A stretch of DNA of 41,560 bases from SIG480 sp045636865. GTDB taxonomy: Bacteria; Bacillota; Clostridia; Oscillospirales; JAAYXM01. Shown in pieces: positions 1 to 8,432 of this stretch. Below the pieces are notes generated by a model. The model saw nothing but the letters and a program-made list of their open reading frames with translations, was not told where the DNA came from and made no database searches. The stretch spans positions 1-41,560 of the forward strand of contig JAZTYJ010000005.1 in NCBI GenBank assembly GCA_045636865.1, in the 5' to 3' direction. Within the stretch, counting starts at the first letter, position 1. Each line of letters begins with the position of its first letter. The position numbers and the translations under genes were made by a program.

Positions 1-1
1 A

Positions 2-214
2 ATTTCAGAAGAGTTTTTTTCACAAACAGACGGCTTCAGATATGACCAAATTATAATCCGAACCGTTGATTCTCATCCCTCCAACGATGAGGATTGGGAG
101 GTTTGGATAGTAGATCTTTATGACGACCAGAACAAGAAACAATACTACACTCGCATTGATCCAAACACGGGAGAAATTCTTAGACATAGCATCTCGGACT
201 ACTTCAGTCCATAG
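2..214 (+). CDS. C-terminal end of an unidentified protein (partial)
   Basis: An open frame runs in from the left edge and stops at TAG 212-214, giving the last 70 residues of a protein whose start lies outside the window. The tail contains YTRIDPNTGEIL, which resembles the end of a PepSY-type or similar small beta-rich domain, but this is only a resemblance. The frame is polar, rich in D, N and Y, with no membrane segment. Two terminator-like hairpins follow directly, so it ends a transcript separate from tsaE. Function is not recognised. Confidence 0.55.
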   Translation: MSEEFFSQTDGFRYDQIIIRTVDSHPSNDEDWEVWIVDLYDDQNKKQYYTRIDPNTGEILRHSISDYFSP

Positions 215-288
215 TATCAGGAATCACTAAAGACGGAGAAAAGCATTTACCTTGCAGCAAAATACGGCATAACGGAATAAACCCACGA

Positions 289-314
289 GACGGACGAATT
301 TTCGTCCGTCTTTT
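289..314 (+). terminator. Intrinsic terminator after the partial first gene
   Basis: A perfect 10-bp inverted repeat, GACGGACGAA (289-298) and TTCGTCCGTC (301-310), is followed by TTTT. It sits 75 bp after the stop of the partial gene. Confidence 0.85.
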
Positions 315-338
315 CTGTTGTCTCTTGAGAAAACCCAC

Positions 339-373
339 AACAGAGCAAGGGGGGGTCTCTTGCTCTGTTTCTG
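339..373 (+). terminator. Second terminator-like hairpin
   Basis: An 11-bp perfect stem, AACAGAGCAAG (339-349) with CTTGCTCTGTT (359-369), closes a 9-nt G-rich loop and runs into a short T-rich tail. It probably backs up the first terminator before the tsaE promoter. Confidence 0.6.
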
Positions 374-399
374 TATTTGAATTATATTTCAAATATGAC

Positions 400-429
400 T
401 TGAAAAAAGAGGGCGAATAATTGTATAAT
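400..429 (+). promoter_or_regulatory. Sigma-A-type promoter for the tsaE operon
   Basis: TTGAAA (400-405) and TATAAT (424-429) are separated by 18 bp, placing the transcription start near 436, just before the tsaE ribosome binding site. Confidence 0.75.
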
Positions 430-450
430 AGAAAGAAAAGGCGGTGGAGT

Positions 451-867
451 ATGGAATACCTGTGCAAAAGTGAAATTGAAACTGAAAGGTTGGGCGAGGA
501 GTTTTCAAAAACTCTGTCTGCCGGGGCGGTAGTTGCAATGCGCGGCGGAATGGGCGCAGGAAAGACTGCCTTTGTCCGCGGAGTTGCGCGCGGGCTCGGC
601 GAAACGGGGCGCGTTACAAGCCCTACATACACTATTGTCAACGAATATGAAACGGAAATTCCGCTGTTTCATTTTGACCTTTACCGTCTTGAGAGCGCAG
701 ACGAGCTATACGACATCGGATTTGATGATTATCTGAAAAGGCGCGGCATATGCTTTATTGAATGGTCTGAAAATGCTGACGGCGAGGTTTCGTTTTCACA
801 TTATGTTGAGATTAAACGTGCAGAGGACAACGAAAACGCACGCGTTATAACTATCTCGGAGGCATAA
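451..867 (+). CDS. tsaE: tRNA t6A biosynthesis ATPase TsaE
   Basis: TsaE is the small P-loop ATPase that works with TsaB and TsaD to put threonylcarbamoyl on A37 of ANN-decoding tRNAs. The 138-residue product has a clear Walker A motif, GGMGAGKT (residues 32-39), and the family signature TSPTYTIVNEY. It ends in a short beta-rich tail, and the length fits the family (about 135-155). ATG 451 is chosen because GGTGGAG lies just upstream; a longer reading from TTG 421 would begin inside the promoter's -10 region. It is first in an operon, with tsaB starting one base after its stop. TsaC, needed for the first step, is not in the window. Confidence 0.95.
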   Translation: MEYLCKSEIETERLGEEFSKTLSAGAVVAMRGGMGAGKTAFVRGVARGLGETGRVTSPTYTIVNEYETEIPLFHFDLYRLESADELYDIGFDDYLKRRGICFIEWSENADGEVSFSHYVEIKRAEDNENARVITISEA

Positions 868-868
868 A

Positions 869-1555
869 ATGAAGATACTTGCTATTGATTCTTCGGCAAA
901 AGCAGCATCTGTTGCGGTTGTTGAGGACGGAAAAATACTTGGAGAGACGTTTCTTAATTGCGGACTCACCCACAGCGTTACGATTATGCCGTCGGTGGAG
1001 TGGCTTCTTGAGAAGTGCGAGCTTGAAATTTCGGATATAGACAGAATCGCGATAAGCAAAGGCCCCGGCTCGTTTACGGGACTCCGCATAGGTATGGCGG
1101 CAGTAAAGGGGCTTGCGTGGAGTGATGATATTCCGTGTGTGAGTGTGTCAACCCTTCTTGCTGCGGCAGAGGGTGTGCGGCATATCAAAGGAATAATCTG
1201 CGCCGTTATGGATGCGCGTGCGGGACAGGTCTATAACGCTGTTTTCAAGTCGGACGGAAAGACTCTCACTCGTCTCTGTGACGATCGCGCGATAGAAACG
1301 GCAAAGCTCATAGAGGAGCTTTATGATGAAGCGTCGGTTACGGTGTGTGGCGACGGAACAGAGGTGCTTATGGAATCGGCACCCGGAAATTTCGTTGCGG
1401 CTCCCGAACATATAAGACACCAGAGGGCGACAACGGTTGCCTTCCTTGCGGAGAAGGCATCCGGAGTTTCGGGAAAGGAACTTGAGCCGGAGTACATAAG
1501 GCTTCCGCAGGCAGAAAGACAAAGACTTGAAAAATTAAAGAAAGAAGGAATATAA
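869..1555 (+). CDS. tsaB: tRNA t6A biosynthesis protein TsaB
   Basis: TsaB is the inactive ASKHA-fold partner of TsaD and scaffolds the t6A synthase complex with TsaE. The 228-residue protein starts with the family's ASKHA opening, LAIDSSAKAASVAVVEDG, and has the conserved stretch KGPGSFTGLRIG. It lacks the HxxxH metal site of TsaD, which is what separates the two paralogues. The start ATG lies 1 bp after tsaE, so the two are almost certainly translationally coupled. Its usual neighbours rimI and tsaD are not next to it but about 16.5 kb downstream at 18030-19512. Confidence 0.95.
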   Translation: MKILAIDSSAKAASVAVVEDGKILGETFLNCGLTHSVTIMPSVEWLLEKCELEISDIDRIAISKGPGSFTGLRIGMAAVKGLAWSDDIPCVSVSTLLAAAEGVRHIKGIICAVMDARAGQVYNAVFKSDGKTLTRLCDDRAIETAKLIEELYDEASVTVCGDGTEVLMESAPGNFVAAPEHIRHQRATTVAFLAEKASGVSGKELEPEYIRLPQAERQRLEKLKKEGI

Positions 1556-1557
1556 AA

Positions 1558-2010
1558 ATGAAAGTTATTATTGGTGCAGACAGCGCAGGATTTGCTTACA
1601 AGGCAAAAATTATGGAGCATCTCAAAGATCGCGGAATCGAGGTTGTTGACGCAGGCGCATACAACGCAGAATCAAGCCATTATCCCGAGTTTGCTTACAA
1701 GGTTGCAACAAGCGTATCTGAAAAAAGTGCAGATTTCGGCATCCTCGTTTGCGGAACGGGTATCGGCATGAGCATCGCGGCAAACAAGGTCAAGGGTGTT
1801 CGGGCATCTGTTTGCTCGGAGCACTTTTCAGCACGTTATACAAGACTCCACAACGATGCAAACGTTCTTTGCCTCGGTGCGCGCGTTATCGGCGAAGGTA
1901 TTGCAATTGAGCTTGTTGACATCTTCCTTGATACAGAGGCTGAGGGCGGAAGACACGCGGCTCGCGTTGATATGATCCGCGAAATAGAGGCCGGAACTTT
2001 TAACGCTTAA
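1558..2010 (+). CDS. rpiB: Ribose-5-phosphate isomerase B (RpiB/LacAB family)
   Basis: RpiB interconverts ribose 5-phosphate and ribulose 5-phosphate in the pentose phosphate pathway. The 150-residue protein has the family layout: phosphate/sugar-binding N-terminus (GADSAGF), catalytic-cysteine loop VCGTGIG (Cys65) and the ring-opening histidine in RLHNDANVLCLGARV. The usual Asp-His pair of the N-terminal loop reads Asp8-Ser9 here, a change worth noting because this loop lines the active site; LacA-type or other sugar-phosphate isomerases are the alternative. It starts 2 bp after tsaB in the same operon. Confidence 0.88.
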   Translation: MKVIIGADSAGFAYKAKIMEHLKDRGIEVVDAGAYNAESSHYPEFAYKVATSVSEKSADFGILVCGTGIGMSIAANKVKGVRASVCSEHFSARYTRLHNDANVLCLGARVIGEGIAIELVDIFLDTEAEGGRHAARVDMIREIEAGTFNA

Positions 2011-2030
2011 TCGGAAGTTGGGGAATTAAA

Positions 2031-2816
2031 TTGTTTTTGACAGATTCAATAAAAAGAGTGGTAATAAAGATCGGCACGTCAACCCTCACTCACAGCAGTA
2101 CGGGAAGGCTTGATTTGCGCCATCTTGAGACACTCGCAAGAATACTTTCGGACATAAAGAATATGGGAATCGATGTCGCACTCGTAACCTCGGGCGCGAT
2201 AGGCGTAGGTATGTCAAAGCTCGGGATGACCGTTAGACCTAAAGAACTTCGCTACAAGCAGGCGGCGGCGGCCATCGGTCAGTGCGAGCTTATGCACATA
2301 TACGATAAGTTCTTCCTTGACTATTCGCAGGTTGTGGGGCAGGTACTTATCACAAAGAGCGATATCGTTGAGGATGCGCGTCGCGAAAAGGTCGAGGATA
2401 CCTTTGAGGCTCTCTTTGAGCTTGATGCCATCCCTGTTGTAAACGAAAATGATACTACGGGTGTTGATGAAATTCTCTTCGGTGATAACGACACGCTCTC
2501 TGCAGAGGTTGCGGCTCTTGTGGGGGCTGATCTTCTCATAATCCTTTCGGACATAAACGGTCTTTATGAGTCCGACCCGCGAGAGAATGAGAATGCAAAG
2601 ATTATACCGAGGGTCACGGAGATTACAGATGAAATCCGCGCTCTTGCAGGCGGTGCGGGAACAAAGCTCGGTACAGGCGGAATGGTTACGAAAATTCACG
2701 CGGCAGAGGTGTGCTTTGAGCACTCTGTGCCGATGGTTATCGCAAACGGAGATCGCCTTGAAAATATCTATGATATTATCGGCGGCAAGATTTCCGGCAC
2801 GCTCTTTATGAAGTAG
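2031..2816 (+). CDS. proB: Glutamate 5-kinase, short form without PUA domain
   Basis: ProB phosphorylates L-glutamate to glutamyl 5-phosphate, the first step of proline synthesis. The 261-residue product is a single amino-acid-kinase domain: KIGTSTLTH near the N-terminus, VTSGAIGVGM, the VNENDT segment followed by FGDNDTLSA, and the late GTGGMVTKIHAA motif. E. coli ProB is about 100 residues longer because of a C-terminal PUA domain, absent here. The start is TTG 2031 with GGGGA just upstream; no in-frame ATG nearby fits better. ProA, its usual partner, is not in the window. It follows rpiB by 20 bp. Confidence 0.9.
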   Translation: MFLTDSIKRVVIKIGTSTLTHSSTGRLDLRHLETLARILSDIKNMGIDVALVTSGAIGVGMSKLGMTVRPKELRYKQAAAAIGQCELMHIYDKFFLDYSQVVGQVLITKSDIVEDARREKVEDTFEALFELDAIPVVNENDTTGVDEILFGDNDTLSAEVAALVGADLLIILSDINGLYESDPRENENAKIIPRVTEITDEIRALAGGAGTKLGTGGMVTKIHAAEVCFEHSVPMVIANGDRLENIYDIIGGKISGTLFMK

Positions 2817-2824
2817 GTAAAAGT

Positions 2825-3643
2825 ATGTCTCTTTTTATATGCCCTGTTTGCAAAAAGGTTCTCGAGAAGAGAGAGAAAACATATATTTGCGAGGATTTGC
2901 ACAGTTTTGATATCTCAAAATACGGATATGTAAATTTGCTTATGTCGTCGGGGAAGAACAAAATCCACGGCGATGACAAGGCAATGATTCTTGCAAGAGA
3001 GGACTTTTTAAAACGCGGTTTTTACGACAAACTTTCGGATTTTGTTGCATCACTTGCGGAGAAAAACTGTTCCTGCGAAAGTGTGGTTGTCGATGCCGGA
3101 TGCGGAGAAGGGAAATATACTGCGGATGTCGCGAAATGCCTTGAAAATTGCGGCAAAAGCGCGTCTGTAATCGGAATCGACATTTCAAAAGATGCGGTGC
3201 GTTATGCGGCAAAAAAGGGGCAAAATCTCCTGCTTGCCGTCGCGAGCACGGCGGCGATGCCGCTCCCGGACAAGATTGCGGACGTGATCATAAATATTTT
3301 TGCACCGTTTTCTCATGAGGAATTTAAAAGAGCCTTAAAGGATGACGGTATAATAATCCGCGTTTATCCGCTTGCGCGACATCTGTGGGAGCTTAAAGAA
3401 CTTGTTTACGATGTTCCGTATGAAAATCCCGAGCCGACTATGGAAGAAGAGGGATTTTTTATTGAATCTCATCATAGGCTTGAATATGAAATGGAGTTTT
3501 TATCCAATGAAGATATTATGAGTCTGTTTGCGATGACTCCGTATTTCTACCGCACGGGTGAGCGGGACCGTGAAAAACTAAAAAATGCAGAAAAACTCAC
3601 CTGCCGTGCACAATTTGGAATTGCGGTATACAGAAAAAAGTAG
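2825..3643 (+). CDS. rlmA: 23S rRNA guanine-N1 methyltransferase RlmA-like
   Basis: This SAM-dependent methyltransferase belongs to the RlmA (RrmA/TlrB) family, which methylates a guanine in helix 35 of 23S rRNA. The 272-residue product opens with the family's small zinc-binding knuckle (Cys6, Cys9, Cys22, His26), followed by the SFDISKYGYVNLL stretch and a Rossmann methyltransferase core with motif I VVDAGCGEGKYT. The C-terminal half is less conserved. It starts 8 bp after proB. The exact target base (G745 or G748 type) cannot be told from sequence alone. Confidence 0.88.
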   Translation: MSLFICPVCKKVLEKREKTYICEDLHSFDISKYGYVNLLMSSGKNKIHGDDKAMILAREDFLKRGFYDKLSDFVASLAEKNCSCESVVVDAGCGEGKYTADVAKCLENCGKSASVIGIDISKDAVRYAAKKGQNLLLAVASTAAMPLPDKIADVIINIFAPFSHEEFKRALKDDGIIIRVYPLARHLWELKELVYDVPYENPEPTMEEEGFFIESHHRLEYEMEFLSNEDIMSLFAMTPYFYRTGERDREKLKNAEKLTCRAQFGIAVYRKK

Positions 3644-3676
3644 TACTTTGCCTTTTTAGTGTCGGAGGTGTTTCAT

Positions 3677-4774
3677 ATGTCAAACTGTTTTGATTATCTT
3701 GACTGGAGAGGAGATATTCCGTTTAGTGTCGATGGTGTAAATGAAGTCGACGGAATGATCCTTTCCAGATTTTCATATGCTCCGCTTGAACTTATAGGTG
3801 AAGTGGGGAGAGGTACAATCGGCGGGATATGCGAAAAACTCAGCAAGCATCCGAATCTTCGTGAAAATCTCGTGAGAGAAGACGATGAGAAGCTTATTGA
3901 CTCACTTTGTATATCGCCGCGTTTTTCAAACCTTGAGTATTTTTTTTATGAGAACAAAACGGATACCTCACTTGAGTTCCAGTTTTCTGCGGTAACGATA
4001 AGGCTGTCGCCCGTTCTTTATTATGTCGCGTTCCGGGGGACAGACGATTCAATTGTCGGGTGGAAGGAAGACCTCAATATGAGTTTCGTTTTTCCGGTGC
4101 CGGCGCAGATTTTTGCAAAGGAATATCTTGAACGCGTTGCGGCGCGTGTGCGAGGAAAAATTATCGTGGGAGGACACTCGAAAGGCGGAAATCTCGCAGT
4201 TTATGCTGCTACCTTCTGCAAGAAGAGGGTACAGGGCAGAATAATAAGGGTTGAAAACTTTGACGGACCGGGATTTGACGGAAGAATGCTTGACAGGGAA
4301 GAGTATCTGTCGGTACATAAAAGAATACGCACATACGTTCCGAAATCCTCCGTCGTGGGAATGCTTCTCTCGCACGAGGAGGAATACATAATCGTAGACA
4401 GCACATATCATGGGCTTCTGCAACACGATACTTATTCGTGGGTGGTAGAGAGGGATCGCTTTAAATATCTCGAAGAGGTCACGGATTCAAGCCGTTTTCT
4501 TGACGCAACGCTCAAAGAGTGGCTTGGGGGAATATCTTATGAAAAACGCGAAAAGGTTTCAGACGCTCTTTACGAGGTGATTATGGAGACAAAGGCGACC
4601 TCGCTTCGCGAGCTTTCCGAAAACTGGTTTGCCAACACTATCACCATAGCAAAAACACTTCATAATCTTGATGATGAAACAAAAAAGCTTCTGCGGGAGC
4701 TTATGCAGGCACTTGCTGTGGGAGCCGGGAAAAATATCTATAAAGAGCTGCAGGGCAAGGGCGTGAAAAAATGA
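3677..4774 (+). CDS. Lipase-fold protein, DUF2974 (Mbeg1-like)
   Basis: The 365-residue product has an alpha/beta-hydrolase core: YVAFRGTDDS before the nucleophile and the nucleophile elbow GHSKG (Ser168), as in DUF2974/Mbeg1-like lipase-type proteins common in Clostridia. No signal peptide is visible, so it is probably cytoplasmic. Substrate is unknown. ATG 3677 is chosen because GGAGGT (3664-3669) lies 7 bp before it; starting at GTG 3659 would put that site inside the gene. It lies 33 bp after rlmA and is followed by a strong terminator, so it ends the first operon. Confidence 0.8.
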   Translation: MSNCFDYLDWRGDIPFSVDGVNEVDGMILSRFSYAPLELIGEVGRGTIGGICEKLSKHPNLRENLVREDDEKLIDSLCISPRFSNLEYFFYENKTDTSLEFQFSAVTIRLSPVLYYVAFRGTDDSIVGWKEDLNMSFVFPVPAQIFAKEYLERVAARVRGKIIVGGHSKGGNLAVYAATFCKKRVQGRIIRVENFDGPGFDGRMLDREEYLSVHKRIRTYVPKSSVVGMLLSHEEEYIIVDSTYHGLLQHDTYSWVVERDRFKYLEEVTDSSRFLDATLKEWLGGISYEKREKVSDALYEVIMETKATSLRELSENWFANTITIAKTLHNLDDETKKLLRELMQALAVGAGKNIYKELQGKGVKK

Positions 4775-4779
4775 TAAAA

Positions 4780-4818
4780 AAGGTCTTTTCTGACTCGGAA
4801 AAGACCTTCTCTTTTTTT
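4780..4818 (+). terminator. Intrinsic terminator ending the first operon
   Basis: An 11-bp perfect stem, AAGGTCTTTTC (4780-4790) and GAAAAGACCTT (4798-4808), is followed by CTC and seven Ts. Confidence 0.9.
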
Positions 4819-4863
4819 GTGAAAAAAGTTTTGATTTTAGGGCGAAAACTTTCTCTATTTATA

Positions 4864-4892
4864 TTGTGTTTTTTTGAGTTTTGTAATATAAT
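4864..4892 (+). promoter_or_regulatory. Promoter for the lipoprotein/two-component genes
   Basis: TTGTGT (4864-4869), a 17-bp spacer and TATAAT (4887-4892) precede the lipoprotein gene at 4945 by a short leader. Confidence 0.65.
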
Positions 4893-4944
4893 TTATACAG
4901 GGAATTTTTGAATAAATCATGAGCGGATAAAAAGGAGGAAGAGC

Positions 4945-6258
4945 ATGAAAAAAGCAGTGTTTTTTGCGCTTGTAATTATACTTATGCTTGCCGGATGTGC
5001 AGAGAATGCGCAGTCGGATATTTTTGCTCTGCCCGAAATGCCCGAGACGCATAGTGCGCTTATTCAGACGGTCGAGGAAGTCAGACTCGGCGGGTTTGAA
5101 TATGCAGAGCCGAAATCCGGCTTCAGCAGACATCCGCTTCAGCTTGTTGACCTTGACGGCGACGGCGAAAACGAAGGTATAGTTTTCCTTCGCGACATAA
5201 CAGAAACATACAAGACGTATATATACATTTTTGAACAGTCAGACTCCGTTTTTGGTCTGTTTGACATTATAGAGGGAAGTGAGAACGAAATCTACACGGT
5301 TTCTTATTCGAAGCTTCTTGAAAACGGAGGATATGAGCTTATAGTCAAATGGGGTGCAGACGATGAGGGAAGCCATTCGGTTACGGCATATACACTCACT
5401 CAGGATGGCGTCAGGAAGAACCTCTCGATTATGGCAGAGCAGTTTTCTGTCAGCGATATTGACGGCGACGGACAGAATGAGCTCCTTGCCGTGCGAAAGA
5501 GCGATGGTGGATATTTCGCAGACATATACGCGGCAGACGGTGATGAAATTGAGAAGAAGGCAAGCATCCGGCTTTCTGAACATAAAGACGGCAAGGTTAT
5601 AAGAATTTTAAGCGGAAAGATATCGGATGAGAAAAATGCGGCATTTATTGAGCGTAGATCGGATGACGGAATAATAACCGACGTTGTTTCGGGAAAAGAC
5701 GGAGTTTTTGAGAATGTTATTCCGAGCGGAGATGTATGCGGTGTCAGCGCACTTTGTGCAGATGTCAACAACGACGGCATAACAGAGCTTCCGCAGGAGA
5801 CCGAAAAGAACGATCTTTCCGATACCGACAGAACATATGTCTGGCGCAGAGTTTCCGGAGGTGGCGTTCTTATCCCGACAACGTTTACCTATCACTCCTT
5901 CTCTGACAACTGGTATCTCTCCATGCCGCTTGACTGGCAAGCGTCTGTTTATGCGGAAAAGAGAAAAATCGGCAGCGAAAGAACGCAGATTGATTTCTAT
6001 ACGAAGGAAATGATTGAGGCGGATGAAGAGACATATATCAAAGCGCCTCTGTTTTCGATATACGTGCTCACCGGCTCAAACAGAAAGAATATTGCGACAG
6101 AGGATGGCGAGTTTATTATCGCCGAGCGCGAGAATATGCTTATTGCGGGAAAGATAACGAGCGAGGGATACCTCGGCGAGAAGATAGACGAAGATTTTAT
6201 CAAAAAGGCATTTAAGAATCGCGAGAGCGACTGGGCATCTGAAATTTTATTTGCTTAG
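4945..6258 (+). CDS. Repeat-containing lipoprotein with calcium-loop motifs
   Basis: The 437-residue product begins with a lipoprotein signal peptide and lipobox LAGC (acylated Cys18), so it should be anchored to the outer face of the membrane. Three DxDGDG-like loops begin at residues 69, 171 and 273 (DLDGDGENE, DIDGDGQNE, DVNNDGITE), exactly 102 residues apart. This suggests a tandem, beta-propeller or FG-GAP-like fold binding Ca2+. The last third is a different domain of unknown function. It is followed after 12 bp by a response regulator and then a histidine kinase, so it may act as an extracellular accessory or sensor of that system; this is inference from position. A GGAGG site lies 8 bp before ATG. 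Confidence 0.75.
   Translation: MKKAVFFALVIILMLAGCAENAQSDIFALPEMPETHSALIQTVEEVRLGGFEYAEPKSGFSRHPLQLVDLDGDGENEGIVFLRDITETYKTYIYIFEQSDSVFGLFDIIEGSENEIYTVSYSKLLENGGYELIVKWGADDEGSHSVTAYTLTQDGVRKNLSIMAEQFSVSDIDGDGQNELLAVRKSDGGYFADIYAADGDEIEKKASIRLSEHKDGKVIRILSGKISDEKNAAFIERRSDDGIITDVVSGKDGVFENVIPSGDVCGVSALCADVNNDGITELPQETEKNDLSDTDRTYVWRRVSGGGVLIPTTFTYHSFSDNWYLSMPLDWQASVYAEKRKIGSERTQIDFYTKEMIEADEETYIKAPLFSIYVLTGSNRKNIATEDGEFIIAERENMLIAGKITSEGYLGEKIDEDFIKKAFKNRESDWASEILFA
5149..5796 (+). repeat. Tandem 306-bp (102-residue) coding repeat
   Basis: Calcium-loop codons begin at 5149, 5455 and 5761, an exact 306-bp period. Units one and two also align along their length, for example LLENGGYELIVKWGADDEG with the stretch ISDEKNAAFIERRSDDG. 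The third unit is cut short after its loop. DNA identity is low, so the duplication is old. Confidence 0.65.
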
Positions 6259-6270
6259 GGGGATTCTTTT

Positions 6271-6966
6271 ATGAACGAGAAAAAGAAAATACTTGTAGTA
6301 GAAGACGAAGACAGCATAAGAAGCTTTATAGTCATAAACTTAAGCCGCGCAGGATATGAGGTGTGCGAAGCATCGAAAGGCGAGGATGTCGAAGAGATTC
6401 TTGCAAAAGAGAAGGGAATCGGAGTGATGCTTCTTGACCTTATGCTTCCTGGGATAGATGGCTTTGAGGTGTGCAGAAGAATCAGGTCGAAAGGCTCAAA
6501 AATCGGAATAATAATGCTGACCGCGCGCACTCAGGAGGTTGACCGCGTAACAGGTCTTATGACGGGTGCTGACGACTACGTTACAAAACCGTTCTCGCCA
6601 ACCGAGCTTATTGCACGAATCGATGCGCTCTATCGTCGCCTTGACGGTGTCATCGGTGAGGACAGCGAAAGAATGATAAGCGGTCCGTTTGAACTCAACA
6701 CGAGAAACAGAACTCTCGACAAAAACGGAAAGCGAATCAGACTTACTCAGGTTGAATATACGATAATGCGATATTTTCTTGAGAATCCCGACCGCGCAAT
6801 ATCGCGCGAGAGTATTCTCGGTGCGGTCTGGGGAAATGATTATGATGGTGAACTCAAAATCGTTGATGTAAACATCCGCCGCCTCAGAATAAAAATCGAG
6901 GATGATCCGGCAAACCCGGGATATATACAGACTGTCTGGGGATACGGATATAAGTGGAACTCATAA
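6271..6966 (+). CDS. OmpR/PhoB-family response regulator
   Basis: The 231-residue protein has an N-terminal receiver domain (acidic pocket EDED, phosphoacceptor Asp56 in LLDLMLPGIDG, conserved Thr in TART and Lys in TKPF) and a C-terminal winged-helix DNA-binding domain ending VWGYGYKW. It should be phosphorylated by the histidine kinase encoded 38 bp downstream and then bind promoter DNA. An AGGGGG site precedes ATG. The sequence resembles PhoP/PhoB-like regulators, but the signal and regulon cannot be assigned. Confidence 0.93.
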   Translation: MNEKKKILVVEDEDSIRSFIVINLSRAGYEVCEASKGEDVEEILAKEKGIGVMLLDLMLPGIDGFEVCRRIRSKGSKIGIIMLTARTQEVDRVTGLMTGADDYVTKPFSPTELIARIDALYRRLDGVIGEDSERMISGPFELNTRNRTLDKNGKRIRLTQVEYTIMRYFLENPDRAISRESILGAVWGNDYDGELKIVDVNIRRLRIKIEDDPANPGYIQTVWGYGYKWNS

Positions 6967-7004
6967 ACACAGGCTTTTAAAAACTATGAAAGGATATGTG
7001 CAGA

Positions 7005-8432
7005 ATGAATCGTTCGCAGGGTTTAAGACGTCGCTGGATGCTCAATAATCTTTTGTATGTTGCGCTCATTATTGCGGTTTGTGCAGTTGTTTTTTCAATA
7101 AGCATAATGAACTATTATTATGTAAATGTTCGCACAAGCCTCACAAACAGCGCAAACTTGAGCGCGCAATATTTCAGCCTTGACCTTGCATCGAGTGTCG
7201 ATTCGTTCTACGCAAATGCAAAAAGGCAGATTTCGACGGCTAATAAGCTTGAAAATATCGAAAAGCAGATTCTCTTTGCAAACGGAAGAATCGTTATGTC
7301 ATCGTCAGGTCTTCCTGCAGGAATGATGCCTGGAAGCCCCGATATAACAGAGGCGGTTGAAAAAAACGCAACCGCAAGCTTTGTCGGACGCGATGCGCAT
7401 ACGGGAGAGAGGATAATGAGCGTTTCAAGTCCTCTCGTTTCGGGCGAGAGAGATGTTATCGGTGTTGTAAGACACGTTACAAGCCTGCGATATGTTGACC
7501 GCAGGATTGCCATAATGTCGCTCGTTGCGTTTCTGGTCGGCTTTGCAATGCTCCTTCTTGTTTTTGTTTCAAGTAAGGTTTTTCTGCGCTCAATTATTTC
7601 GCCGCTTCGCGAGGTTATAGATATCACGAAAAAGATTACGGGCGGAAACTACGGTGCGGTTATTGAAAAGAAGTATCAGGACGAAATCGGTGAGCTTGTC
7701 GATTCGATAAATGAAATGTCATCGGAGATAGCAAAAGCCGAAAAGATCAAAAATGAGTTCATCTCCTCTGTGTCTCACGAGCTTCGCACGCCGCTTACGG
7801 CGATTATCGGTTGGGGTGAGACGCTCTCAACAGTCGGCACGGAAGATAAGGAAGAAACGGGCAGAGGTGTCGAGATAATTCTCAAGGAGACGAGAAGACT
7901 CTCGAAGATGGTTGAAGAGCTTCTTGATTTTGCGAGGATGGAAAGCGGAAGATTCACTCTCTATATCGACAACGTTGACTTAAAGGCGGAGTTTGAAGAA
8001 ACTCTCTTTATGTATGCCGAAACCTTCCGTCGCGAAAATGTTATCCTCAAGTATTCGCAGGATGATGAGGATGACATATTCATAAACGGCGACCGCGAAA
8101 GACTCAAGCAGGTCTTCTTTAACATAATCGACAATGCGGTAAAGCACAGCGGCGAGGAGAAAAAGATAGACATAAACTTATTCCGCGACGGAAAGTGTGC
8201 GCGTCTTGTTATAAAGGACTACGGTGAGGGCATTTCTGAAGAGGATCTGCCGTATGTAAAGGTGAAATTCTACAAGGGCAAATCAAAGGCGCAGGGAAGC
8301 GGCATCGGACTTGCTGTGAGCGATGAGATTATAAATCTTCACGGCGGGCACCTCGATATTGAAAGCACACTTGGCGAGGGAACTACAGTAACAATAACCT
8401 TGCCGGTGCGTGAGAGCGAAACAAAAGAATGA
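7005..8432 (+). CDS. Membrane sensor histidine kinase
   Basis: The 475-residue product has two membrane segments (about residues 14-40 and 165-190) flanking an extracytoplasmic sensor region. A HAMP domain follows, then a HisKA domain with SVSHELRTPLTAI (phospho-acceptor His258) and a HATPase_c domain with the N box (IIDNAVKHS) and G boxes (DYGEGI, GSGIGLAV). It should autophosphorylate and pass phosphate to the preceding regulator. ATG 7005 is chosen because AAAGGA (6989-6994) is 10 bp before it; ATG 6996 is only one base from that site. The upstream lipoprotein may be its sensor partner. Its end overlaps the DUF1385 gene by four bases if that gene starts at 8429. Confidence 0.92.
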   Translation: MNRSQGLRRRWMLNNLLYVALIIAVCAVVFSISIMNYYYVNVRTSLTNSANLSAQYFSLDLASSVDSFYANAKRQISTANKLENIEKQILFANGRIVMSSSGLPAGMMPGSPDITEAVEKNATASFVGRDAHTGERIMSVSSPLVSGERDVIGVVRHVTSLRYVDRRIAIMSLVAFLVGFAMLLLVFVSSKVFLRSIISPLREVIDITKKITGGNYGAVIEKKYQDEIGELVDSINEMSSEIAKAEKIKNEFISSVSHELRTPLTAIIGWGETLSTVGTEDKEETGRGVEIILKETRRLSKMVEELLDFARMESGRFTLYIDNVDLKAEFEETLFMYAETFRRENVILKYSQDDEDDIFINGDRERLKQVFFNIIDNAVKHSGEEKKIDINLFRDGKCARLVIKDYGEGISEEDLPYVKVKFYKGKSKAQGSGIGLAVSDEIINLHGGHLDIESTLGEGTTVTITLPVRESETKE

